This document shows positions 1-5,985 of a DNA stretch of 8,080 nucleotides, in pieces. This DNA is from Bacillota bacterium (GTDB taxonomy: Bacteria; Bacillota; Clostridia; Tissierellales; Peptoniphilaceae). Position 1 is the stretch's first letter. Every line of letters starts with the position of its first letter. The notes beneath the pieces were generated by a model. It was given only the letters and a program-made list of their open reading frames with translations, did no database searches and was not told where the DNA came from. The position numbers and the translations under genes were made by a program. The stretch is taken from NCBI GenBank assembly GCA_023418835.1, contig JAEZYW010000084.1, positions 1-8,080 of the forward strand. Direction: 5' to 3'.

Positions 1-1432
1 GTATATAGGATAATTGACCAGGTTTTTCTAATTGATGGTAAATATTTAAAATACCATATAGCTCATTTTTCGTAATTTCAGGGCTCAAAGAATAATAATC
101 CCTTATTATCTTTAGTTCTTCCTCTTCATCAGCATCTTCTGGTATGGAGTATTTCTTTTTAAAGCCATTTAAACTTCTAACACTTGAGTACTCAAACCCA
201 TCTGCGACAGAAATTCCTGTATTTATACCGTCACTTATCATCTGATTTTGCATAATTGAGGCATTGCCTTCATATCCAATTAATTCATCGACTAAATCAT
301 TTTCTATTAATCTATTTGCAATAATGTCTACAATAAACGGTTCTTCCATTGATGGATCATTTGGATTACTATATGTTGGAATGCCATCCTTTATTTCCAT
401 AGCAAACTCCAATGGCATTTCATTTTTATCAAAAATTTCCATAACTTGGTTTCCAACGTTTATTCCATCTTCTTTAACTTCGTATTTAAGAAAATTTCTT
501 AATGAGTTCTTTTGAAATATCACTTTGAAGTCATTTTCTGCGCTAGACTCCATCGTTATTTCTGGATAAATAGAGCTTAATCTAGTTTTGGTATTGAGGT
601 AAGTTCGTTGATATGAAATTTCACTTTCCTTTAAAGAAATATTCTCTTGTAATCCTTTGTCTTTTAATAGATTAAATACCAGTTCCCTATTTATTGGATG
701 GGATAATAATTTTTTTAGTATAGTTTTGTCATCGCCAACCATTAATTTCAAAGATGTTTTTGCATTTGAATCCATTGGTATATTATTTTCTCTATACCAA
801 TCTTCAATTTGAATTCCAGATTTAAAGTGAAAATTTAAATCTCCATCTACCAATTCGTAATAAATGGGAACTTCTTTTGAATTAAACTCTAAGGAGTTTA
901 TGATGTTTTGAACAGAAAAATATTTAAATTCCCTACCTTCAATATTTTTATAATAATAGGATCCAATAATCTCATCTAGTAAGTCATTTTCGATAATTAT
1001 TTCTAGAACCCTATCTCGAGGACTTATTAAATCTTCATCATTACTAGTTTCTTCATTATAAATGTATTCGTTTACAAGTAGTGGAAACTCCGTACTGTAG
1101 TTGATAGCATCATTTTCTAAAAGTGTAATGATATCAATCATATATTTATTTTTTTTATCTGCTTTTATTCCACTAAATTCATCTTTTAATATCTGCAACG
1201 TAAACATGGGCTTATTACCTGCAAGTAATATCCCATTTCTATCTCGTATTTCACCTCTTGGCGCAGTTACATATATGTCTTTTATTCTCATGTTCTCTGA
1301 AAGTTGTCTAAAATGATCTCCTCTAGCAATTGTTAAAGTTGCCAATCGCAAAGTCAATAACGCAAAAAGTATTATTGAGAAGAAAGATATTATTTTATAT
1401 CTTCTTTGAGAGTTTATATTATTATTTTTCAA
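1..1432 (-). CDS. mrdA: Penicillin-binding protein 2 (class B), N-terminal 477 residues, partial
   Basis: This is a class B penicillin-binding protein, a membrane-anchored DD-transpeptidase that cross-links septal or peripheral peptidoglycan with a SEDS glycosyltransferase and MreC/MreD. The frame is open from the left edge to a TTG start at 1432. A single membrane segment lies at residues 14-36, followed at 58-71 by the hallmark PRGEIRDRNGILLA motif of the PBP dimerisation domain. Residues 72-477 are a long, acidic pedestal region. The catalytic SxxK, SxN and KTG motifs must lie beyond the left edge, so activity cannot be judged. The TTG is chosen because AAAGGA sits 10 nt upstream and the first in-frame ATG (residue 48) would remove the membrane anchor; another in-frame TTG at 1441 is too close to that site. 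The gene begins 5 nt after mreD, as in clostridial mreCD-mrdA clusters. Oddity: the pedestal seems to contain two copies of one module (residues about 116-251 and 339-458). Family assignment is secure; the choice of PBP2 over another class B PBP rests on the mreCD context. Confidence 0.9.
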   Translation of the reverse strand, partial: MKNNNINSQRRYKIISFFSIILFALLTLRLATLTIARGDHFRQLSENMRIKDIYVTAPRGEIRDRNGILLAGNKPMFTLQILKDEFSGIKADKKNKYMIDIITLLENDAINYSTEFPLLVNEYIYNEETSNDEDLISPRDRVLEIIIENDLLDEIIGSYYYKNIEGREFKYFSVQNIINSLEFNSKEVPIYYELVDGDLNFHFKSGIQIEDWYRENNIPMDSNAKTSLKLMVGDDKTILKKLLSHPINRELVFNLLKDKGLQENISLKESEISYQRTYLNTKTRLSSIYPEITMESSAENDFKVIFQKNSLRNFLKYEVKEDGINVGNQVMEIFDKNEMPLEFAMEIKDGIPTYSNPNDPSMEEPFIVDIIANRLIENDLVDELIGYEGNASIMQNQMISDGINTGISVADGFEYSSVRSLNGFKKKYSIPEDADEEEELKIIRDYYSLSPEITKNELYGILNIYHQLEKPGQLSYI

Positions 1433-1437
1433 TAAAA

Positions 1438-1944
1438 TCAATTCCTTTTCAAACTAGGTAATCTAACGCGTTTAACCCTTTCAATTTCCAGTTCTTGATA
1501 GACTATAAAAATAAATATTTCCAGCATAGTTTCCACTTTTAAAACATTTAAAAATATAGAAAATATATTGACACTATAAGAAAGAAAAAAATACACAAAA
1601 AGATTTACCACACTGTAAATAAAAGAACCAACTAAAACATAAAAAATGGCAGTTTTGTTGTTCTCTTCAAAAATGTATTCGCTAATTATTCCAATTGAAT
1701 ATCCTACGATAAGAAATGCAAGAGCTTTTATCCCCAAGTTGGGAGAAAGAAGGACATCCATTAATAATCCAGATATCAATCCACAAAGTCCACCAATGAT
1801 CCTACCTTTTTTCTGAGCTATATATACAGTTAAAATTAAAACTATATTTGGATAAAATCCAAACAATATGCCGTTATTAATTATTGAAACTTGAATTAAG
1901 ATTATTATAGACAAAATTACTAAGAGATTTAATCTATTCTTCAT
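1438..1944 (-). CDS. mreD: Rod shape-determining protein MreD
   Basis: MreD is a small polytopic membrane protein that partners MreC and the PBP2/SEDS machinery in peripheral peptidoglycan synthesis. The 168 residues are almost entirely hydrophobic, with about five membrane segments. They contain the family's recognisable central stretch of G-rich helices (residues about 48-80), including GLISGLLMDVL followed by LGIKAL and a GYSIG turn. Length is normal for the family. The C-terminus is a short basic cytoplasmic tail (RVKRVRLPSLKRN). The start overlaps the end of mreC by 11 nt and has GGAG 6 nt upstream inside mreC, so translation is probably coupled. The sequence family is poorly conserved, so the call rests on the hydropathy pattern, the GLxxD motif and the position between mreC and mrdA. 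Confidence 0.9.
   Translation of the reverse strand: MKNRLNLLVILSIIILIQVSIINNGILFGFYPNIVLILTVYIAQKKGRIIGGLCGLISGLLMDVLLSPNLGIKALAFLIVGYSIGIISEYIFEENNKTAIFYVLVGSFIYSVVNLFVYFFLSYSVNIFSIFLNVLKVETMLEIFIFIVYQELEIERVKRVRLPSLKRN
1443..1448 (-). promoter_or_regulatory. Ribosome binding site supporting the TTG start of mrdA
   Basis: The AAAGGA lies inside the last codons of mreD, 10 nt before the TTG at 1432. It is only 1 nt from the alternative in-frame TTG at 1441, which argues for the downstream one. The same long spacing of about 10 nt is seen ahead of maf, mreC and rnfG in this window. Confidence 0.6.
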
Positions 1945-2785
1945 AATTGTCTCCGATAATAACCATTACATTATTCAACTTTTCAAAATCAACAGCTGGA
2001 ACAATTGTTACTTTTTTTCTTAAATTCTCTTCGTCATTTACTACATTAGTAACTCTTCCCACATAAATTCTAGGAACATAAACTTCTCCCAGGCCTGATG
2101 TGTAAAGTCTATCGTCTGCAATAATGTCACTTTGGCTGTCAAACATATATCCTTCAATGGTTTCACCATTAGTTTTGTTAATGATTCCACCTTCTTGGGT
2201 CCTAACGTTTGTAAAAGAAATGCTGTTATTTTCTTCTATGATCAAAGAAATTTTCGACCAATTATCTCCAACATCCTCGACTTTTCCCACAAGACCTTCA
2301 ACAACCACATTTTCAGATGACTGAATACCTAAAATAACAGTATCCAATCTATTTATTCCATTTAAAGATCCCTTATCTATTAAAAATTTATCGTTAGGGT
2401 CATTGGATTTACCAATAATATTTGCTTTTACTAAATTGAATTTGCTATTGGATAAAAGTTCATGCTCATTTCTTAGGTAATCTGACCTAGCTACGATATC
2501 ATTTAACATCAAATTTTCTTCTTTTAAGGCTAAATTTTCTTCCTCTAGCTTTTTATTTTCTTTAACAATATTAGGTATATTAATAATTTCTTCTACCGTT
2601 GTAGAAACTGCAACAACACCTCTAGATGTAATGGCAACCACAGGTGTCATTAAGTCACCTAGAAATCTCTCGGCAATATTTACACTGTTTCTTCCGCCAT
2701 CAGTGAATCCAATTAAAAACATTAATATAATTATTATTACAGAAAAAATTAGCCTCTCTTTATATTTTTTATAATGTTCATTCAT
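1934..2785 (-). CDS. mreC: Rod shape-determining protein MreC
   Basis: MreC is a bitopic membrane protein whose extracytoplasmic part forms filaments or dimers and activates PBP2-type transpeptidases. Of 283 residues, 1-11 are a charged cytoplasmic N-terminus, about 12-30 are the membrane anchor (FSVIIIILMFLIGF), and about 65-105 form a heptad-like coiled coil rich in E, K and L (KENKKLEEENLALKEENLML). The rest is the two-lobed beta domain, with typical pieces such as LIDKGSLNGI, GLVGKV, the TSGLGEVYVP turn followed by YVGRV, and the closing IVPAVDFEKLNNV. Length is typical. The ATG at 2785 directly abuts the radC stop, with GAGGG 10 nt upstream. mreB, which normally sits just upstream in rod-shaped clostridia, is absent here. 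Confidence 0.95.
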   Translation of the reverse strand: MNEHYKKYKERLIFSVIIIILMFLIGFTDGGRNSVNIAERFLGDLMTPVVAITSRGVVAVSTTVEEIINIPNIVKENKKLEEENLALKEENLMLNDIVARSDYLRNEHELLSNSKFNLVKANIIGKSNDPNDKFLIDKGSLNGINRLDTVILGIQSSENVVVEGLVGKVEDVGDNWSKISLIIEENNSISFTNVRTQEGGIINKTNGETIEGYMFDSQSDIIADDRLYTSGLGEVYVPRIYVGRVTNVVNDEENLRKKVTIVPAVDFEKLNNVMVIIGDNYEE

Positions 2786-3505
2786 TTACATAAATCCCTC
2801 TTCTAAAAAAGAAAAATACTTTCCATCTCCAATTATTATATGATCAATTATGTTAACTCCTAAAATTTCTCCAGCACTAACTAACTTTTTAGTTATATTT
2901 ATGTCTTGATTACTCGGCTTGGGATCACCGCTGGGATGATTATGAAGCAAAATAATTGTATGGGCATTTCTCTTTATTGCTTTTAAAAATACCTCTCTAG
3001 GTTCTACTATAGCTTTGTCAATAGATCCAATTGAGATTTGTTCAATGTATTCCAACTCTTTTTTTGTATTAAGTAAAGCGATACGGAAGTGTTCCTCATT
3101 TAAATATCGCATTTCATCCATTACTATATTAGGTATCCTTGTTGTATCAGTAATTTTTTCCCTAGACACCTTTTGATCTCTATAAACTCTTCTTCCTAAT
3201 TCAATGGCTGCCATTATTTTACAAGCTTTTATTTCTCCAATTCCTGAAACAGAAGTTAAGTCTTCACAAGTTGCGTTTACCAAAAATTTAAGACCGTAAT
3301 ACTCATCGTCTCCTTTTAATCTTGAAGTATTTTGACCTAAATCTATGAGTTTTTGAGCAACCATCAGAGCACTTTCTTCCCTAGTTCCAGACCTGATAAT
3401 CAGCGCAATCAATTCACTATTAGATAAAATCTCTGGTCCATGCTTAAGTAATTTCTCCTGAGGTCTCATATCCTCAGGCAATTCTTTCATAGTTTTATAC
3501 ATCAT
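2786..3505 (-). CDS. radC: RadC / UPF0758 family JAMM-domain protein
   Basis: RadC-family protein, named after an early DNA-repair phenotype that was later questioned; the biochemical role of the chromosomal copy is not settled. Counting from the ATG at 3505 (239 residues), an N-terminal UPF0758 part carries PEDMRPQEKLLKHG (10-23). A helix-hairpin-helix lies near 83-106 (TSVSGIGEIKACKI). A JAMM metalloprotease-like domain follows with upstream Glu137/138, H188-N-H190-PSGDP and D201, so the zinc ligands are intact. The C-terminus DHIIIGDGKYFSF is typical. The usual HPREVF sequence reads EPREVF here (E168), an unusual change outside the ligand set. The frame extends to a TTG at 3511, but GGAG at 3513-3516 is 7 nt from the ATG and 1 nt from the TTG, so the ATG is preferred. 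The gene overlaps maf by 11 nt and abuts mreC, as in many Clostridia. Confidence 0.93.
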   Translation of the reverse strand: MMYKTMKELPEDMRPQEKLLKHGPEILSNSELIALIIRSGTREESALMVAQKLIDLGQNTSRLKGDDEYYGLKFLVNATCEDLTSVSGIGEIKACKIMAAIELGRRVYRDQKVSREKITDTTRIPNIVMDEMRYLNEEHFRIALLNTKKELEYIEQISIGSIDKAIVEPREVFLKAIKRNAHTIILLHNHPSGDPKPSNQDINITKKLVSAGEILGVNIIDHIIIGDGKYFSFLEEGFM

Positions 3506-4088
3506 TTGCAAGCTCCATTAAATTTATTCCCAAGTATTTGTCTAGATAAAATGATATTTTAGATATTGGAAAACCAACCACTGATAGATAGTCTCCTACT
3601 ATTTTTTTGACAAAAATTGCTCCTTTATCTTGTATTGCGTATGCACCTGCTTTGTCTTTCCACTCCTTAGAAAGAATATAATTCTCTATTGTTTTATCAC
3701 TTAATTTGTTGAAAATTACAGTTGTTTCTTCGTAATCGCAAATACTAACGCCTTTATCTTCACAATAAATATAAAAAGACGTAATAACTCTATGGGCGCG
3801 ATTCGAAAGCATATGCAAAAATTCCCTAGCTTCATTTTCATTCTTTGGCTTTCCAAGTATCTTATTATCTAATATAACCGTTGTATCTGATCCAATTATT
3901 ACAAAATTTTCTAAATTGTCCTTAACACTTTTGACCTTATCCTTGCTTATGGACATTAAATTAGTATATATGTCATAATCAGAATTAATCACTTCTTTAG
4001 AGTTGCTCTCCACACTTTTAAAATTCTTTGTATAAATACTTAAAATTTCCTTTCGTCTTTCTGATTTTGAAGCTAATACAATCCTCAT
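3495..4088 (-). CDS. maf: Maf family nucleotide pyrophosphatase
   Basis: Maf proteins are cytoplasmic nucleoside triphosphate pyrophosphatases that hydrolyse dTTP, UTP or modified nucleotides to monophosphates, and are often called house-cleaning enzymes or septum inhibitors. The N-terminus MRIVLASKSERRKEIL carries the SxxRR substrate-binding motif. The middle GSDTTV holds the catalytic aspartate, where families usually have ADT. ILGKP, the AHRVITSF segment and the long DKAGAYAIQDKGA...VGDYLSVVGFP block complete the family pattern. The overall pattern is closest to the YhdE/Maf (dTTP/UTP) branch, but substrate is inferred only. The frame extends to an ATG at 4097, but AAGGAG at 4099-4104 would be 1 nt from it. 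The ATG at 4088 gives 10 nt spacing, a canonical N-terminus and a 4-nt ATGA overlap with the upstream gene, so I use that start (197 residues). Confidence 0.93.
   Translation of the reverse strand: MRIVLASKSERRKEILSIYTKNFKSVESNSKEVINSDYDIYTNLMSISKDKVKSVKDNLENFVIIGSDTTVILDNKILGKPKNENEAREFLHMLSNRAHRVITSFYIYCEDKGVSICDYEETTVIFNKLSDKTIENYILSKEWKDKAGAYAIQDKGAIFVKKIVGDYLSVVGFPISKISFYLDKYLGINLMELANDV
3513..3516 (-). promoter_or_regulatory. Ribosome binding site that decides the radC start
   Basis: The GGAG within the final codons of maf is 7 nt upstream of the ATG at 3505 and only 1 nt from the alternative TTG at 3511. This makes the ATG the functional start and shortens the longest frame by two residues. 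Confidence 0.65.
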
Positions 4089-4609
4089 TGGATCCATTCT
4101 CCTTCAGATAAAATGAGCTTAGTTTTTAAAGTGTTCAATACATAAATAGAACTGATGCCAACAAAAGCTCCAGTAAAAATTCCAATTATTAATAATACTG
4201 GTAAGTAGCTAAACATCATAATATTTCCAAGTAATATACTAGATATAAAGATTTGTGCAATATTGTGAAAGCTAGAACCTATTAAGCTAATTCCGATTAT
4301 TGAAAATGCTTTTTTACCATACTTTAATGCAATAATCATAGCAATGCTACTTAGAAGCGCCCCGCTAAAACTATATATAAAACTGGATACATTACCACTC
4401 ATTAACATCAATAATAGACTTTTTAGTAAACTTACTGCTAATCCTTTTTTATAACCAAAGGTAATCAATGAAACTAGAACAATAATATTAGAAAAACCCA
4501 ATCTCAGTCCGGGGGCTAAAAAAGGTAGAGGTATCATGGCTTCAAACAAACCCAAGATGCTACCTAAAGCAGCCAATAAGGACATTATAACTAATTCTTT
4601 TGTTTTCAT
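4085..4609 (-). CDS. Gx transporter family membrane protein (annotated elsewhere as heptaprenyl diphosphate synthase component I)
   Basis: The protein has 174 residues, nearly all hydrophobic, with about five or six membrane helices. It carries the family's signature PGLRLGFSN at 33-41, preceded by a helix ending EAMIPLPF, then glycine-rich helices and a conserved-looking GSSFHNIAQ at about 111-119. Databases often call this family heptaprenyl diphosphate synthase component I, but nothing here resembles the soluble HepS subunit, and the fold looks more like a small substrate-specific transport component. Its substrate is unknown to me. The start overlaps the stop of the NusG-II gene as TAATG and has only a weak ribosome site (GGTG), so coupled translation is likely. 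It is typically found paired with a NusG-II protein near electron-transfer and flavin genes, and here it follows an rnf operon. The family call is firm; function is not. Confidence 0.85.
   Translation of the reverse strand: MKTKELVIMSLLAALGSILGLFEAMIPLPFLAPGLRLGFSNIIVLVSLITFGYKKGLAVSLLKSLLLMLMSGNVSSFIYSFSGALLSSIAMIIALKYGKKAFSIIGISLIGSSFHNIAQIFISSILLGNIMMFSYLPVLLIIGIFTGAFVGISSIYVLNTLKTKLILSEGEWIQ
4099..4104 (-). promoter_or_regulatory. Ribosome binding site that decides the maf start
   Basis: AAGGAG is 10 nt upstream of the ATG at 4088 and 1 nt from the in-frame ATG at 4097. This supports the shorter protein that begins MRIVLASKS and overlaps the preceding gene by an ATGA. Confidence 0.6.
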
Positions 4610-5004
4610 TAATTCACCACATCTACATCATCTACGTTAACTTCAGTAATTATCTCTACAACCATCCTATTTGGAAGACAAATAATCGTCTCTCCAGCAT
4701 TATATATAAAACCTTGCTTTACATCTATTTGATCGGGACACGAAGCTTCCTTACTTCTTACTCCGTCACTAGTAAATTCTAAAAGGTTATATCCAAACTC
4801 TGTTTCAATTGGAAGTAAAAGTCCATCAGAATCATTATCTATTTTAATCCTTTCAATTTCTACTCCATTTACTTGTACAACGGCATATTTATCCCCTGTA
4901 GTATTAGTATTGATTTTATTTTTTGAAATAAAAAAGATTCCTATACTAGAAATTATAATTATAATTACTATAATGAAATCTCCAAATTTAAGTCTAGTAT
5001 TCAT
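4609..5004 (-). CDS. NusG domain II-containing membrane-anchored protein
   Basis: A 131-residue protein with an uncleaved-looking N-terminal membrane helix (about 9-27, GDFIIVIIIIISSIGIFFI) and an extracytoplasmic small beta domain of the NusG-II type. The domain is recognised by the EASCPDQIDVKQG stretch at 86-98 and the IICLPNRMVVEI strand at 107-118. It is not the transcription factor NusG: there is no NGN or KOW domain. In most relatives I know, the first motif reads CPDxxC, giving a cysteine pair; here the second cysteine is Asp94, leaving Cys89 and Cys109. A short acidic tail ends the protein (VNVDDVDVVN). It is the first gene of its operon, with an extended -10 element only 6 nt upstream and no Shine-Dalgarno, implying a leaderless transcript. 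It overlaps the Gx-family gene by 1 nt. Function is unknown. Confidence 0.87.
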   Translation of the reverse strand: MNTRLKFGDFIIVIIIIISSIGIFFISKNKINTNTTGDKYAVVQVNGVEIERIKIDNDSDGLLLPIETEFGYNLLEFTSDGVRSKEASCPDQIDVKQGFIYNAGETIICLPNRMVVEIITEVNVDDVDVVN

Positions 5005-5010
5005 TGATTT

Positions 5011-5019
5011 ATTATATCA
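5011..5019 (-). promoter_or_regulatory. Extended -10 promoter for the NusG-II to mrdA operon
   Basis: On the minus strand the bases read TGATATAAT, a perfect TGnTATAAT extended -10. The hexamer 17 bp upstream (5034-5039) is only TTTTTT, a poor -35, which is compatible with an extended -10 promoter. Six bases separate the TATAAT from the ATG at 5004, so the expected transcription start falls on or next to the A of that ATG. It lies just downstream of the rnf terminator, fitting an independent start for the second operon. Confidence 0.65.
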
Positions 5020-5060
5020 TAAAACTTTAGCCTAAAAAACCTTATACACAATACTTTAAC

Positions 5061-5105
5061 AAAAGAAAAAAATAGAGTAAGCACATGAATTTGCACTTAC
5101 TCTAT
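5061..5105 (-). terminator. Intrinsic terminator of the rnf operon
   Basis: In minus-strand RNA, bases 5105-5072 form a 14-bp stem with a 6-nt loop. The outer ten pairs are perfect (AUAGAGUAAG with CUUACUCUAU), then come two G.U wobbles, a C-G and an A-U. A U-rich tract follows (5071-5061, six U, C, four U). Read on the plus strand, the wobbles become A/C mismatches and a run of A precedes the hairpin instead of a U tract following it, so it is built for minus-strand transcripts. It sits 47 nt beyond the rnfB stop and ahead of the promoter at 5011-5019. Confidence 0.9.
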
Positions 5106-5126
5106 AAAGTCAAACTTTTTTAAGTA

Positions 5127-5141
5127 ACTCTATAATAGAGT
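5127..5141 (-). other. Small hairpin between rnfB and the terminator
   Basis: ACTCTA and TAGAGT form a 6-bp stem with a 3-nt loop, 10 nt after the rnfB stop. The same ACTCTA/TAGAGT words occur in the outer part of the terminator stem at 5072-5105, so alternative pairings between the two hairpins are possible. There is no U tract directly after it, so it is not a terminator by itself. It may be a stability element or simply the residue of a repeated word. Confidence 0.35.
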
Positions 5142-5151
5142 CAATTTTAAT

Positions 5152-5973
5152 TTATTTTGCTTCTTTAACTTCTTCTGGAACTTCATACTCTGCAGTAATA
5201 CATTTAGTTGGACACTTTTGCACACATACGCCGCATTGTGTACAACCAGAGTAATCTATTTTAGCCAAGTTATTGTCAAAATCAATTGTTTCTTCAGGAC
5301 AGTTTCTTACGCAAAGTCTACATCCTATACAACCAATTGAACAATTAGCTCTAACTTCTTTACCAGAATCTGTAGCATTACATTTTATAACTGTTAATGC
5401 ATCATAAGGAACCATATCTATTACATTCTTAGGACAAACTTCAATACATCTGTTACAAGCCGTACACTTATCCTTATCTATAATAGCAATCCCATTTTCT
5501 ATTCTTATAGCATCAAATTCACAAACATCAAAGCAAGTTCCTCCACCTAAGCATCCGTGAGTACACGCTTTGTCTCCGTCATAATACATGCTTCTTGCTC
5601 TACAGTCTTGAATTCCTAAAAAATCAAACTTATTAACTGCTTTATCGCAATCACCTTGGCACAAAACAACTGCAACTTTTTTTTCAACTACAGCTGAATC
5701 TAGACCCATTATTTGAGCTACGTTATCGGCAGTTTCTTGTCCACCAACTGGACATGCATTAACTGGCGCCTCACCCAAAACAATTGCATTGGCAAGACCA
5801 GCACATCCTGGAAAACCACAAGCACCGCAATTAGCTCCAGGTAGAGCATCGTTAACTTCTATTACTCTAGGATCTTCTTCAACGTAAAATACTTGGGATG
5901 CATATTGTAAAATTAGCCCAAATAAACCGCCGATTAGACCTAGAGCTATCATTGGATATAAAAATATTTCCAT
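5152..5973 (-). CDS. rnfB: Rnf complex subunit RnfB (multi-cluster ferredoxin subunit)
   Basis: RnfB is the cytoplasm-facing iron-sulfur subunit of the ion-pumping ferredoxin:NAD+ oxidoreductase, where reduced ferredoxin is thought to deliver its electrons. In the 273 residues, 5-25 are a membrane helix. Cys49, 52, 57 and 74 form the N-terminal 4Fe-4S motif (CGACGFPGC...CPVGG). Cys105, 109, 124, 137, 141, 147 and 151 fall in the middle region that includes GCLGGGTC. Three C-x2-C-x2-C-x3-CP sets follow at 170-180, 215-225 and 244-254, so the long Firmicutes-type cluster-rich form is present. The first middle motif ends CEFDAI where relatives mostly have CPFDAI. The tail is short and charged. 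AAGGAGG lies 5 nt upstream and overlaps the rnfA stop. It is the last gene before a strong terminator. Confidence 0.97.
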   Translation of the reverse strand: MEIFLYPMIALGLIGGLFGLILQYASQVFYVEEDPRVIEVNDALPGANCGACGFPGCAGLANAIVLGEAPVNACPVGGQETADNVAQIMGLDSAVVEKKVAVVLCQGDCDKAVNKFDFLGIQDCRARSMYYDGDKACTHGCLGGGTCFDVCEFDAIRIENGIAIIDKDKCTACNRCIEVCPKNVIDMVPYDALTVIKCNATDSGKEVRANCSIGCIGCRLCVRNCPEETIDFDNNLAKIDYSGCTQCGVCVQKCPTKCITAEYEVPEEVKEAK

Positions 5974-5978
5974 TGTTT

Positions 5979-5985
5979 CCTCCTT
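5979..5985 (-). promoter_or_regulatory. rnfB ribosome binding site overlapping the rnfA stop codon
   Basis: The TAA stop of rnfA runs straight into the Shine-Dalgarno (TAAGGAGG), with 5 nt to the rnfB ATG. A ribosome finishing rnfA sits on this site, so coupled translation is expected. Confidence 0.75.

Noticed and set aside
264..1316. Short plus-strand open frames at 264-515 and 1101-1316
   Set aside because: They are antisense to the continuous PBP2 frame, show no family motif and lack convincing ribosome binding sites, so they are shadows of mrdA.
1..1432. Possible pseudogene or gene-free stretch at the left end
   Set aside because: The minus-strand frame reads without interruption from the TTG at 1432 to base 1 (477 codons), with a clear PBP motif, so it is a partial gene and not a decayed region.
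2124..2324. Two overlapping plus-strand open frames opposite mreC
   Set aside because: Both are antisense to the conserved MreC beta domain, with no recognisable protein features.
4085..4609. Reading the Gx gene as a true heptaprenyl diphosphate synthase subunit
   Set aside because: The protein is a multi-helix membrane protein with PGLRLGFSN and has no prenyltransferase aspartate-rich motif.
4600..4782. Plus-strand open frame of 60 codons crossing the Gx/NusG-II junction
   Set aside because: It is antisense to two confidently identified genes and has an AT-rich, low-complexity translation.
5005..5151. Possible riboswitch or small RNA in the rnfB to NusG-II spacer
   Set aside because: The spacer is only 147 nt and is accounted for by a small hairpin, an intrinsic terminator and an extended -10 promoter. 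No room is left for a leader before the ATG at 5004.
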